Assembly: GCA_029269125.1 (NCBI GenBank)
Contig: JARHXX010000004.1
Coordinates: forward strand, 1-64,000
Length of the DNA: 64,000 nt
Direction of reading: 5' to 3'
Source: Kiritimatiellaeota bacterium B1221
Lineage (GTDB): Bacteria > Verrucomicrobiota > Kiritimatiellia > SS1-B-03-39 > UBA6053
Shown: one piece after another, positions 54,157 through 62,608 of the stretch
Layout of the letters: each line of letters begins with the position of its first letter
Position numbering within the stretch: the first letter of the stretch is position 1
The notes under the pieces: model-generated
The model's database searches: none
Told to the model about the DNA's origin: nothing
What the model saw: the letters and a program-made list of their open reading frames with translations, nothing else
Program-made: the position numbers and the translations under genes

Positions 54157-55608
54157 TTAGCGGTTTGCGGCGCGGGAGTCGCGGATCAGGGTTTCGCGAA
54201 TGGTGGCCATGGACTGCTTGAGCATGCTGTCTTCTTTTTCTTTTTGGGAGATCAGGCGACAGGCATGCAGGATGGTCGCGTGATTTTTGCCAAAAGCATC
54301 GCCGATGGTGGGGAGAGAGTGGGAAGTGAGATCGCGGCAGAGGTACATGGCCACCTGACGGGGCAGGGCAATGTTGGCCGGGCGTTTGCGGCTGAGGATG
54401 TCGCTGTAGCGAATATCAAAATGATCGGCGACGGTGCGCTGGATGCGTTCCATGGTCAGAGGCGCAGGGGCTTCGTCGTCGAGGCTGTCGCGAAGCAGGC
54501 GTTCCAGAGATTCATTATCCAGCACCCGGTTGGTGAGGGATGAAAAGGAAGCTGCGCGAATGAGGGCGCCTTCGAGGCGGCGCACATTGGCCGCAATGCG
54601 TTCGGCGATAAAGTGAATGACGGAATCGCTGACCTCGATATTCATCATTTCCGCTTTTTTGCGGAGAATGGCCATGCGGGTTTCGAATTCCGGCGCGTCG
54701 ATTTCGGTAACCAAGCCCCATTCGAAGCGGGAAACCAGACGGCGTTCAAGACCGGGAATTTCCGTGGCGGGTCGGTCACAGGTGAGCACAATTTGTTTAT
54801 GACCGTCAAAAAGGGCGTTAAAGGTATGGAAGAACTCTTCCTGTAAACGTTCTTTGCCGGCGAGGAACTGCACATCGTCAATCAGCAAAATATCCACATT
54901 GCGGAAGCGTTTTCTGAACTGGGGCAATTTTCCGTTCTGGAGCGCGTCGATGTATTCATTGACGAAGCTTTCAGAAGAAAGGTAGCACACCCGGCAGGCG
55001 GCATTGTTGCTGGTTGCAAAATTTCCGATGGCCTGCATCAAATGGGTTTTACCGAGTCCCACACCCCCATAGAGAAAGAGGGGATTATAGGCGCGGGCAG
55101 GCTGTTGGGCGACGGCCATGGCTGCGGCATGGGCAAAATCGTTGGAGGAGCCGACCACGAAGGTTTCAAAAACATAGCGCGGATTCAAACTGGCGCGGTC
55201 ACAGGCCTGGGCGCGCTGTTGCTGGCGTTTGGCGGGAGAGGGAAGGACCTCTTCCTCAGGTTCCGACGGGGTGGGGGTGAGCTGATAAGATTCGCGGGCA
55301 TCAGAGCGCAGGCTGGGATCCACGATCAGGGAAAATCGAATTCGGTTTCCGGTTACGGCCGCAAAGGCATCGGAGATCATGGGCACATAGTTTTCTTCGA
55401 GCCAGGTGGAGTAGAAATCGCTGGCAACCCGCAGTTCGAGATGCTCTTCGTCGATAAACCGACCGGGCTGAATCACCGCAATCCAGCGATCATATACGTC
55501 TTCAGTCAAAGACGACTTGAGCAATCCGCAAACTTTCTGCCAGAGATCATGTTGATCCATGATGGCAGGTTCTGTTTCTGTGGTATGATATTTACTCTCT
55601 TTGCTCAA
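54157..55608 (-). CDS. dnaA: Chromosomal replication initiator DnaA
   Basis: A 483-residue DnaA with domain I (about 20-85; DLWQKVCGLLKSSLTEDVYDRWI), a proline/glutamate linker (about 105-135), the AAA+ domain (Walker A G181-GVGLGKTH189, DDVQFLAGKERLQEEFFHTFN) and the domain IV helix-turn-helix ending with GDAFGKNHATILHACR. The TTG at 55608 with AGGTGA just upstream is taken as start; an ATG 16 codons later lacks a ribosome site. dnaN, recF and gyrB are not neighbours: prc and an M24 peptidase are. Confidence 0.96.
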   Translation of the reverse strand: MSKESKYHTTETEPAIMDQHDLWQKVCGLLKSSLTEDVYDRWIAVIQPGRFIDEEHLELRVASDFYSTWLEENYVPMISDAFAAVTGNRIRFSLIVDPSLRSDARESYQLTPTPSEPEEEVLPSPAKRQQQRAQACDRASLNPRYVFETFVVGSSNDFAHAAAMAVAQQPARAYNPLFLYGGVGLGKTHLMQAIGNFATSNNAACRVCYLSSESFVNEYIDALQNGKLPQFRKRFRNVDILLIDDVQFLAGKERLQEEFFHTFNALFDGHKQIVLTCDRPATEIPGLERRLVSRFEWGLVTEIDAPEFETRMAILRKKAEMMNIEVSDSVIHFIAERIAANVRRLEGALIRAASFSSLTNRVLDNESLERLLRDSLDDEAPAPLTMERIQRTVADHFDIRYSDILSRKRPANIALPRQVAMYLCRDLTSHSLPTIGDAFGKNHATILHACRLISQKEKEDSMLKQSMATIRETLIRDSRAANR

Positions 55609-55913
55609 CGATTCACCTATACTCTACAATCCGTTAATAACCTGTACCGAACGCGAAAAATCAGTTACGGAGAGCTTAAATTCCACCGGATCGATCCGGT
55701 GGGGACGCCCTCCAAGGAACTCACCTTAAACTGATTCTGGGGGCGTGGACAAGCTGATTAAATCCAAAGAAAGAAAGAAAAAATCTTACTACTACAGGTT
55801 GTGGTTCAGTAAAAAATAAGACACAAGATAAAGAGAACGCATCTTTTTGTTAAAATTAAACTTTTGTTTTGTTAGCGAGTGTGGGCCGTAATATTTTCAG
55901 GAGCATAAATGGT
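55609..55913. other. Divergent spacer between dnaA and M24 peptidase
   Basis: This 305-bp stretch should hold the promoters of both flanking genes. It contains a perfect 20-bp palindrome at 55683-55702 (half-site CCACCGGATC), an A-rich purine run (about 55761-55783) and another AT-rich zone before 55870. I see no exact DnaA box (TTATCCACA or complement), so it is not a convincing origin. Confidence 0.6.
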
Positions 55914-57044
55914 ATGAAAACATCAAAAAACCGAATGAATTTACTATTAGTTGGGGGAGGCGCGGATGCGGTGAATGTCCGGTATGCCTGCGGTTTCACC
56001 GCACCGGATCCTTTCCTGTTTCTTCAGAAGGGCGCGGAACGGCATTTATTGGTCTCGATGCTCGAGTTAGGCCGGGCAACGGCCTTGGGAGAGGGCGTTC
56101 ACTGTCATACGGCTGATTCCCTGGGTTTAAAGGCCGCGGCCAGAAAGAGTTTGGGAAAACAGGCGGCGGGACTGATCAAACATCTGGGGTTAAAACAAAT
56201 TTCGGTGAGTCCGGTTTGTCCGGTAGGTTTGGTGAAGGATCTGGAAAAGGCGGGGCTTCGGGTGCAGGTGATGCGCAAGCCTTTGTTTCCTGAACGTTTA
56301 CTGAAAAATGAAGAGGAAATTCGGCATTTGCGCGCAAGTCAACGGGCTGCGGTTTCGGCCATGAAAGCCGCTTTTGATTGTATTCGTGAGAGTCGTATCG
56401 ATAAAAAAAACCGTTTGTTGCAGGCGGACGGGTCGCAGTTAACTTCGGAGATTCTCCGCCGGAAAATTGAGGTTGTATTGTTGGAGGCGGATTGTGTGGC
56501 GGAAGAAATTATTGTGGCCGGAGGGGATCAGGGGGTTGATCCGCATGAACGCGGTCATGGGCCCCTGTATGCAGGGCAATGGATTGTATTGGACATTTTT
56601 CCGCAGTCCAAGGTGTCGGGCTATTGGGGGGATATCACCCGCACCGTCATGAAGGGCCGCCCCAGTCCGGAACAGAAACATCAGTACCAAACGGTGTTGA
56701 AAGCGCAGAAAAATGCGCTTTCCCAAGTAAAACCGGGGGTGAGTGGGAAAGAGATTCATGAAGAAATTTGCCGGCAATTTGTGGAGGCGGGGTTTGAAAC
56801 CGGTTTGATAGACGGGGTGCCGCAGGGGTTTATCCACTCTACGGGACACGGCGTTGGACTGGAGATTCACGAAGCGCCTTCGGTAAGTCCGCTGGGCGGC
56901 CCTCTGGAAGTGGGGCAGGTCATCACCATTGAGCCGGGGCTGTATTATAAAGGTCTGGGCGGGGTTCGAATCGAAGATACGGTGGTGGTAACTGAAAAGG
57001 GCTGTTCCATTTTAGCCCGCTGCAGCAAGGATGCCGGGTTGTGA
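55914..57044 (+). CDS. M24 family metallopeptidase (Xaa-Pro aminopeptidase-like)
   Basis: The ATG at 55914, ten bases after AGGAG, is preferred over a further upstream TTG; it gives about 376 residues. The C-terminal pita-bread domain retains the metal ligands: Asp in VLDIFPQ and GDITRTV, His in GFIHSTGHGVGLEIHE, Glu in TIEPGLYY and VRIEDTVVV. A smaller creatinase-like N-terminal domain occupies about 1-150. It probably removes N-terminal residues next to proline in the cytoplasm. The stop overlaps the next gene by four bases. Confidence 0.92.
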   Translation: MKTSKNRMNLLLVGGGADAVNVRYACGFTAPDPFLFLQKGAERHLLVSMLELGRATALGEGVHCHTADSLGLKAAARKSLGKQAAGLIKHLGLKQISVSPVCPVGLVKDLEKAGLRVQVMRKPLFPERLLKNEEEIRHLRASQRAAVSAMKAAFDCIRESRIDKKNRLLQADGSQLTSEILRRKIEVVLLEADCVAEEIIVAGGDQGVDPHERGHGPLYAGQWIVLDIFPQSKVSGYWGDITRTVMKGRPSPEQKHQYQTVLKAQKNALSQVKPGVSGKEIHEEICRQFVEAGFETGLIDGVPQGFIHSTGHGVGLEIHEAPSVSPLGGPLEVGQVITIEPGLYYKGLGGVRIEDTVVVTEKGCSILARCSKDAGL

Positions 57045-57856
57045 GCTTTTTCGTCGGGGCCCTGTGGATTCCGGGTGGGTTGATGCTTTTATGGTGCGGA
57101 TTGCAAGCCTATGGCAATCGTCTTATTTTCCGGCGGTCCCGCACTTTTCGCGCCAAAAAAGAGGATACCGCATTAACGGTTGAAGATCTGGAGTTTTGTG
57201 CGGAGGACGGCACCGCTTTGCACGGGTGGTGGTTCCCGAAGGCGGAAGCGCGGGGGGCACTGCTGGTTTGTCACGGCAATGCGGGAAACGTTTCTGACCG
57301 TTTATGGATTCCTGAAGATTTGCAGGATGTGCCCCTGCATATTTTCCTTTTTGATTATCGGGGCTATGGGAAAAGCGGGGGACTGCCGAGTGAGAAAGGA
57401 ACCGGGTGGGATGTGCGGGCGGCCTACGAAGTGGTCAGGGAAAAGGTGAAAGGGGACTTGGAAAATCCGCCTATATTTATTTATGGACGCTCTTTGGGCG
57501 GGGCCGTGGCATTGCAGGCTGCGGAAAGCCTTCCCATCCGGGGGTTGATTTTGGAGAGTACCATGACCTCGATTTTGGATGTGGGCCGCCGCTGTTATCC
57601 CTGGTTGCTTCCGAGGCTGACCTGTCGCCATCCTTTTCGATCGGATTTACGTATTGCCGCGGTGAAAGCACCGGTGCTGATGGCGCATTCTCCGGAAGAT
57701 GAAATCATTCCGTTTGATATGGGGGAGGCCCTGTACCGGCGGGTGCCGAATCCGGGCGGGTTTTACCGCTTAACGGGAAGCCATGCGGAGGCGGGGTGGC
57801 AAACGTCGCCGGAATATGCGGATGCGTTTCGGGCCTTTATTTTGGAGAATCTCTGA
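57041..57856 (+). CDS. Alpha/beta hydrolase, membrane-anchored (BEM46-like)
   Basis: A 271-residue hydrolase beginning at GTG, overlapping the peptidase stop (GTGA). One hydrophobic N-terminal helix (about 3-24) should anchor it to the inner membrane. The triad is Ser in YGRSLGGAVA, Asp in HSPEDEIIP and His in GSHAEAGW; the oxyanion loop is CHGNAGN and the family motif is FDYRGYGKSGG. This matches the Bem46/ABHD13 group, whose substrates are unclear. Coupled translation with the peptidase suggests a related task. Confidence 0.9.
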   Translation: MSFFVGALWIPGGLMLLWCGLQAYGNRLIFRRSRTFRAKKEDTALTVEDLEFCAEDGTALHGWWFPKAEARGALLVCHGNAGNVSDRLWIPEDLQDVPLHIFLFDYRGYGKSGGLPSEKGTGWDVRAAYEVVREKVKGDLENPPIFIYGRSLGGAVALQAAESLPIRGLILESTMTSILDVGRRCYPWLLPRLTCRHPFRSDLRIAAVKAPVLMAHSPEDEIIPFDMGEALYRRVPNPGGFYRLTGSHAEAGWQTSPEYADAFRAFILENL

Positions 57857-58032
57857 GCAAACGGACGGGATAATAAAGCTGTTGGTGCTTATGGGATTGA
57901 TGGCTTGCCTGCTGCGGGCGATGAAATGAGTAAGTTTATGGGGGGGCGAGTCGTAGACCCACGGCTGTCCTGCTTGTGAAAAGGGGTGTCAACGGCTAAA
58001 GAAGGGCCCCAGCCCCCGTTCGCAGGAAAATT

Positions 58033-58935
58033 TCACACCCAATGGGCAATTTGGATTACGGCCATTACCGTGATGAGGACGATATAACTGACTTTGTCTT
58101 TGAGGGTAAACAGGATGGGGTCGTGTGACATTTGTCCGCGGAAAGTCACGAGCCAAAAGCGTCCGATCCAGAACAGCATCAAGGGGCAGAGTAACCAGAG
58201 GTAAAGTGGAGATTTATATTGATGGATCATCTCGTCACTTTTCATGTAAAGCGCCAGTACCAAAACCGAGATAAGTCCGGAACCGACGCCTAATTGGCTG
58301 ATGCAGGGAAGGTCTTGGGTACGATAGCCACGGGTATTTTGTGTGGGAAGGGTGACGTTTTCTGAGGCCATCTGTAATTCCTGCACCCGTTTTGCAAAGG
58401 CAATGGATAAAAAGAAGAACAGGCAGAAAGTGAGCAACCAAACACTGACCGGAATTTCACCTGCGACGCCCCCCGCATAGATGCGCGCGACAAACATCAG
58501 GGTGAGAAAGACGGCGTCGAGGATCGGAATATGTTTTAACAGGCTGCTGTAAGCGAGGTTCGCCAGCAGATAGGCGAGCAGGACTCCGCCAAACATGGGG
58601 GGGAGCAAGGTGAAGGCCAGTGTCAATGCCACCAGGCCCAGTCCGCCGCCAATGAAAGGTGCCCAAGAAAGCGGAACGGTTCCGGCGGCCAGGGGGCGGT
58701 TTTTCTTTTCCGGATGTTGGCGGTCGGCTTCCACATCCAGATAATCATTGATCACATAGACCGCGGAAGCCAGAAGTGAAAAAATTCCGGCGGCCACTGC
58801 GGTGGTCAGCAATAAAGGCCATTCGCTGATGCGGTGGGCCAACACGACCGGAAAAAACAGCAATACATTTTTAGACCACTGATGCGGGCGCAGCAGTTGT
58901 AAAAGGGGGGGGAGCTGGGGAAGAGGTCGGGTCAT
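58033..58935 (-). CDS. UbiA-family prenyltransferase (DPPR-synthase-like)
   Basis: The ATG at 58935 is chosen because LRPHQWSKNVLLFFPVVLA, the conserved opening of the group, follows it; the upstream 36 codons lack similarity. The 300-residue protein has about eight membrane helices and the prenyl-diphosphate site NDYLDVEADRQHPEKKNRPLAAG. The second aspartate site is weak (LDAVFL). LRPHQWSKN and the KKNRPLAAG loop recall decaprenyl-phosphate phosphoribosyltransferases rather than UbiA proper, so transfer of ribose-phosphate to a lipid carrier is possible. It is divergent from the FrhB gene. Confidence 0.82.
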   Translation of the reverse strand: MTRPLPQLPPLLQLLRPHQWSKNVLLFFPVVLAHRISEWPLLLTTAVAAGIFSLLASAVYVINDYLDVEADRQHPEKKNRPLAAGTVPLSWAPFIGGGLGLVALTLAFTLLPPMFGGVLLAYLLANLAYSSLLKHIPILDAVFLTLMFVARIYAGGVAGEIPVSVWLLTFCLFFFLSIAFAKRVQELQMASENVTLPTQNTRGYRTQDLPCISQLGVGSGLISVLVLALYMKSDEMIHQYKSPLYLWLLCPLMLFWIGRFWLVTFRGQMSHDPILFTLKDKVSYIVLITVMAVIQIAHWV

Positions 58936-59041
58936 CTGATGAAATATGTATTTCACATTTATGTACCAGTGAAGGTGTTTCTGCAATCCCCATTCGGCTT
59001 TAAAACTTGCCTGAATGGCTTGGGGAGGGTAGCAGGGGCGC

Positions 59042-60436
59042 ATGGATAAGAGCCCTCATCAGACTGCGGACGGAAAACTTTTGAAACCGGTAACGCTGGA
59101 TGCCCCTTTTTTGAGTGTGGCATTTGGCAATAAAGCACTGTGCGCCCGCAGTGGATGCTGTGTCGGGGTTTGTCCTGAAGGGGCCATCACCTTGGGGGAA
59201 GACAAATATCCGGTGCTGGATTTACAGAAATGTACGGCCTGCGGACTTTGTGGGGAGGTTTGTCCGGGTGGCGAAGTGAAATACGGAGAGTTGGCGGAGC
59301 AGGTGTTCGGGGAGCATTTTGTGGACCGAGGATTTGACGGTCAGGTCGAAAAAACGTTTGTGGGGTATGCCACGGATGAACGGTTCCGCAAGGGGGGAGC
59401 GGGGGGAGGCATGGTGACGGCCTTGTTGCATCACTTGTTGAAAACGGGACAGGTGGATGGATGTTTGGTCACCCGTATGAACCATGAAAAGCCCTGGAAG
59501 GCGGAACCTTTCATTGCGACCACTTACGAAGAGCTGTCTGAAAGTCAGGGCTCCCGCTATTCGATTGTGCCGATGAATGCGTTGTGGGCGGATCTGCGTG
59601 AGCGGGAAGGACGGTTTGCGGCCGCGATTCTGCCCTGTCAGACCCATGGCTTTCGCAAGCTGCAAAAAGCGGACCCGGAACTGGCCGCCAAAATCCCTTA
59701 TGTGATTGGGTTGTTTTGCGGGGGATCGCTGGAACCGAACCTGACCACCGAAATGTTGTCTATGCGCGGTATTCAAAAGGATGAAATTAAAGATTTTCAG
59801 TTCCGGGGCGGTGATTGGCCGGGGCAAATGCGGGCGGTATTTAAAGACGAGCGTCCTCCGAAACCCCTGCATTATTCCAACTACAAAGATGGTGCGTATA
59901 ATTATTTCACCTCTTTGTATATGCCGGAACGCTGTCAAACCTGTTTGGATGGGTCGAACGAGTTCTCTGATGTCTCAGTGAGCGATGCCTGGACCCGGAA
60001 TGAAGACGGCGAGTATAAGTTCAAGGAACACTCCCGATTGCTTATCCGGACCGGTGCCGGGCAGAATCTGATTAAATCGGCTGTGGAAAACGGAGATTTG
60101 GAGTTGATCGATGTGACCAAGGATCCCAGTTACTCCACCCACAAAATGCAGACCAAGCGCAAAGGTTCACTGGCTCCCATCCGGGTCGAACGCTGGAAAG
60201 CGGCCGGGCGCCCGGTGCCTGAATATGATCGGACGGTGCCCGATGATGTGACCCGAAAAGAAAGGGTGACCGAATTTTTAGGATCGTCGATGTTGCGGGC
60301 GGGACGGTGTAAACCTTTCCGCATGGCGGTGATGGGCTTTCTGACTTCCAAATATGCGATACCACTGATTAAATTCAGACTTTGGCGCAAAAAACGCAAG
60401 TATGCCAAACGGAAGGCGGCAAAAGCGGCTCAGTAG
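59042..60436 (+). CDS. FrhB/F420 hydrogenase beta-subunit family iron-sulfur protein
   Basis: A 464-residue protein with an N-terminal 2[4Fe-4S] ferredoxin domain and FrhB-type N (about 105-185) and C (about 190-345) domains. The second cluster motif is complete (C64, C67, C70, C74). The first reads CARSGCCVGVC, with Ser37 where the second cysteine is normally found and an additional Cys39 nearby. The family includes F420- and flavin-dependent reductases and partners of polysaccharide enzymes. The C-terminus is highly basic (RLWRKKRKYAKRKAAKAA), perhaps for membrane or RNA contact. Confidence 0.88.
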   Translation: MDKSPHQTADGKLLKPVTLDAPFLSVAFGNKALCARSGCCVGVCPEGAITLGEDKYPVLDLQKCTACGLCGEVCPGGEVKYGELAEQVFGEHFVDRGFDGQVEKTFVGYATDERFRKGGAGGGMVTALLHHLLKTGQVDGCLVTRMNHEKPWKAEPFIATTYEELSESQGSRYSIVPMNALWADLREREGRFAAAILPCQTHGFRKLQKADPELAAKIPYVIGLFCGGSLEPNLTTEMLSMRGIQKDEIKDFQFRGGDWPGQMRAVFKDERPPKPLHYSNYKDGAYNYFTSLYMPERCQTCLDGSNEFSDVSVSDAWTRNEDGEYKFKEHSRLLIRTGAGQNLIKSAVENGDLELIDVTKDPSYSTHKMQTKRKGSLAPIRVERWKAAGRPVPEYDRTVPDDVTRKERVTEFLGSSMLRAGRCKPFRMAVMGFLTSKYAIPLIKFRLWRKKRKYAKRKAAKAAQ

Positions 60437-60489
60437 AAAAGGCTTTTCCCACAATTCATGCAGCTTTACTTTGGAAACTCAGGCCGTCT

Positions 60490-60522
60490 TCCGCCAATGG
60501 CACGCTGGCGGATTTAAGTCTT
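60490..60522 (+). terminator. Terminator after the FrhB-family gene
   Basis: TCCGCCA and TGGCGGA form a perfect 7-bp stem around a 9-base loop, followed by TTTAAGTCTT, 54 bp after the stop. The tail is only partly T-rich. Confidence 0.6.
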
Positions 60523-60702
60523 AAAGTGCCGAAGGTACGGGTCTCTCTCTCTGGAAGCTCCCCCGGGAAAGAGAGCCTTGCTTTCTGCACTCATAAATTT
60601 GATGTTCGTTTAAACCCGCCCTCACGGACTGGTTTTTGCAGAGTCATCCCTTCGGGATTCAAGAGGCAGACGCTATCCTGTCCCGATGGTGATCTGCATC
60701 TG

Positions 60703-60763
60703 CCCCCAAAGGTCTTCGGTATCTATGCTTTCAAGTCTTACGCAGATAGCGTAGGTATGGGGG
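60703..60763 (+). promoter_or_regulatory. Leader hairpin masking the ychJ ribosome site
   Basis: CCCCCA (60703-60708) can pair with TGGGGG (60758-60763), which is the only Shine-Dalgarno-like sequence before the ATG at 60768. An inner helix (TATC..TGC with GCAGATA) strengthens the fold. Pairing would hide the ribosome site. The rest of the 330-bp gap holds the small hairpin ATCCC-TTC-GGGAT (60646-60658), and I see no gene in it. Confidence 0.45.
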
Positions 60764-60767
60764 TCTT

Positions 60768-61211
60768 ATGACAGAAGAAACGCCTACTCAAGAATCGGAA
60801 CGTTTACCGCGCATCCGCGAAGAATCACTTTGCCCCTGTAAAAGCCGCTTGCCGTATAAAGAATGCTGTATGCCGTATCACTACGGACGGAAAAAAGCGG
60901 AAACCGCAGAGATTCTGATGCGCTCCCGGTATTCGGCCTTCTTTTTCCGTCGGGTGGATTATTTATTGGACACCACCCACCCGCGTATGCGTACGGCGGC
61001 TCTTCAGCAGGAGCTGAAAGAAAGCATGCAGAATATTACCTGGAGCTTTCTGCGGGTGCTCAGCGCTTCCAAGGGCGGGCCGGACGATAAAGTCGGGAAA
61101 GTGGAGTTTGTAGCCGATTATTATTTTGAAGGTGAATGTTATGAGCTGCATGAACATTCACGTTTCAAGCGCCACAAAGGTGCTTGGAAATACGTCGACG
61201 ATAAGGGCTGA
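60768..61211 (+). CDS. YchJ/UPF0225 family SEC-C motif protein
   Basis: A 147-residue protein with an N-terminal SEC-C zinc motif, CPCKSRLPYKECCMPYH (about 22-38), followed by the NTF2-like YchJ domain: TAEILMRSRYSAFFFRRVDYLLDTTHP and the conserved FVADYYFEGECYELHEHSRF. The family is widespread but without an assigned reaction. Length is typical. The gene may be controlled by the leader hairpin that covers its ribosome site. A terminator follows. Confidence 0.93.
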   Translation: MTEETPTQESERLPRIREESLCPCKSRLPYKECCMPYHYGRKKAETAEILMRSRYSAFFFRRVDYLLDTTHPRMRTAALQQELKESMQNITWSFLRVLSASKGGPDDKVGKVEFVADYYFEGECYELHEHSRFKRHKGAWKYVDDKG

Positions 61212-61214
61212 GAT

Positions 61215-61240
61215 CTCCCTTTCACTCAAAGGGAGGCTTT
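61215..61240 (+). terminator. Terminator of ychJ
   Basis: CTCCCTTT and AAAGGGAG form a perfect 8-bp stem with a 5-base loop, three bases after the stop, followed by GCTTT. Confidence 0.7.
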
Positions 61241-61269
61241 AGGTGAAAGTGTCTCCGCGCGGGGGGCTT

Positions 61270-61602
61270 CTACAGCCCCTTTTCCGGATCGGAGAATCCA
61301 CCGTTGGCGCGGATGAGTTTTTTGATCCGGTCAATTTTGTCGGCTGACGTCTCCGGTTCGGCCTCCAGGATCACCGTGGCGTGTTGTGAGGAGGATTCGC
61401 TATTGTAGTCTTTTTCAACCAATTCTTTGATCATGGTGACCAATTCCGCTTCCGACATGGGATTTGAGTCAAACATGAGACTGCCGTCCTTCATAATGAC
61501 AATGGGTCGGGGATCTTGTCCGCCATTGTTCACGGTGGGTTCTTCCTGCTGTCCGCATCCAATCAAAAGGCCTAAGGTCAATATGGCTAAGAAATACTTC
61601 AT
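61270..61602 (-). CDS. Lipoprotein with ExbD/TolR-like periplasmic domain
   Basis: The ATG at 61602 is used because MKYFLAILTLGLLIGC is a lipoprotein signal (Cys16) and AGGAA lies upstream; the product is 110 residues. The mature part, PIVIMKDGSLMFDSNPMSEAELVTMIKELVEK...ATVILEAEPETSADKIDRIKKLIRANG, follows the ExbD/TolR periplasmic fold (DGxxxxxxxxxxxxxLxxxLxxL ... V.I.A....). ExbD itself has a transmembrane helix with a critical Asp, which is missing here. It may be a free, lipid-anchored version. No exbB or tonB gene is nearby. Confidence 0.72.
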   Translation of the reverse strand: MKYFLAILTLGLLIGCGQQEEPTVNNGGQDPRPIVIMKDGSLMFDSNPMSEAELVTMIKELVEKDYNSESSSQHATVILEAEPETSADKIDRIKKLIRANGGFSDPEKGL

Positions 61603-61805
61603 GTGTTGTTCCTGTGTTTTCAACGCAGCATCTTTTCCCGGCCTGCTGGGGGTACGACGAGGGGAGAATGGCGCTGGGGGTTGCGATTTGTGTGGGCGCC
61701 ACTGCAGAATGTGGCAAGTCCGCTGAGGGTATGAATGAGAATCGTGAATGTCAATTGCAGGAGAATACCACTTTTGCCGCAGGTGGATCTCCCGTGAGTG
61801 AATGC

Positions 61806-62570
61806 TTATTTTAAGGAGGATGGAACCGCATCGGTTGCCGGTTGCCCGTCCGGAAAATTTGGATAAAACATGGGAAAAATTTCCATGTATGAGGAATATC
61901 GATATGAGAGGGGGAAATAATTCAGGGACATGATGATCCGGTTCCTCGCAAATGCCTCCGCAGAAAATGCGATGACGTATTCAGTATTCGGCGCCAGCGC
62001 TTCGGGCTCAAAAGGGTACACGATATATTGGGTGCCTGCTTTTCCCAGGTCCGGAATATTTTCGGGAAGGGAATAGCGGGGATAAAATATGACTCTTTTT
62101 ATTTGCAGGTCAATCGGTCCCGATGAGGTGATGGGGACGACGTACCAGTTTAAACGTTTGGGTTTATTGGGGAAATTTGCTGAAAAAATGAAAGTGCCGG
62201 GTTGATCCGGGGTCTTAAACCGGAAAGCATAGAAAGTTTCTGTTTCCGTTTTTTTGCGCGTGGTTTGTTCAATATCGGTCGCGGTAGGACTTAAATCCAT
62301 GGAAATAAAATTTACCTTTTTCGGGTCGGTATTGACTTCCGCCAGAGGCAATTCCAAAGGTTTAGCTTGATAGGCTTCTTTTATGTTGATGAAACTGGGG
62401 GTGTGGTTGCGTTCGCGATCTTTTTGATAGTCATTGGTGGCGATCCCGGAAGTTTTCGTAAGAAATTTTGTCCGTTCCTGCTCGATTTCTTTGGTGAATC
62501 TTTGCTGTTCTCCCTGGGAATATGCAAAGGTAATGGTGAGGGGGAAAACGAACAGGAGTTTGCGAAACAT
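61806..62570 (-). CDS. Secreted protein of unknown function
   Basis: The ATG at 62570 starts a signal peptide (MFRKLLFVFPLTITFAYSQ), giving 254 residues. The mature protein begins with a charged helical segment (GEQQRFTKEIEQERTKFL) and continues as a probable beta sandwich (FYAFRFKTPDQPGTFIFSANFPNKPKRLNWYVVP; YVIAFSAEAFARNRIIMSLNYFPL). I recognise no family or active site. It is 38 bp downstream of the RHS-like gene and probably in the same transcript, which suggests a shared role at the cell surface. Confidence 0.6.
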   Translation of the reverse strand: MFRKLLFVFPLTITFAYSQGEQQRFTKEIEQERTKFLTKTSGIATNDYQKDRERNHTPSFINIKEAYQAKPLELPLAEVNTDPKKVNFISMDLSPTATDIEQTTRKKTETETFYAFRFKTPDQPGTFIFSANFPNKPKRLNWYVVPITSSGPIDLQIKRVIFYPRYSLPENIPDLGKAGTQYIVYPFEPEALAPNTEYVIAFSAEAFARNRIIMSLNYFPLSYRYSSYMEIFPMFYPNFPDGQPATDAVPSSLK

Positions 62571-62608
62571 GTTGGGCCTTTGTTTGAAATTGTACACGGG
62601 ATCTGCGC

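Noticed and set aside
55609-55913. Replication origin upstream of dnaA
   Set aside because: No cluster of TTATCCACA-like boxes is visible, only AT-rich patches and one palindrome.
60382-60771. 129-residue frame between the FrhB and ychJ genes
   Set aside because: It crosses a terminator hairpin and the leader structure, has no ribosome site and no family resemblance.
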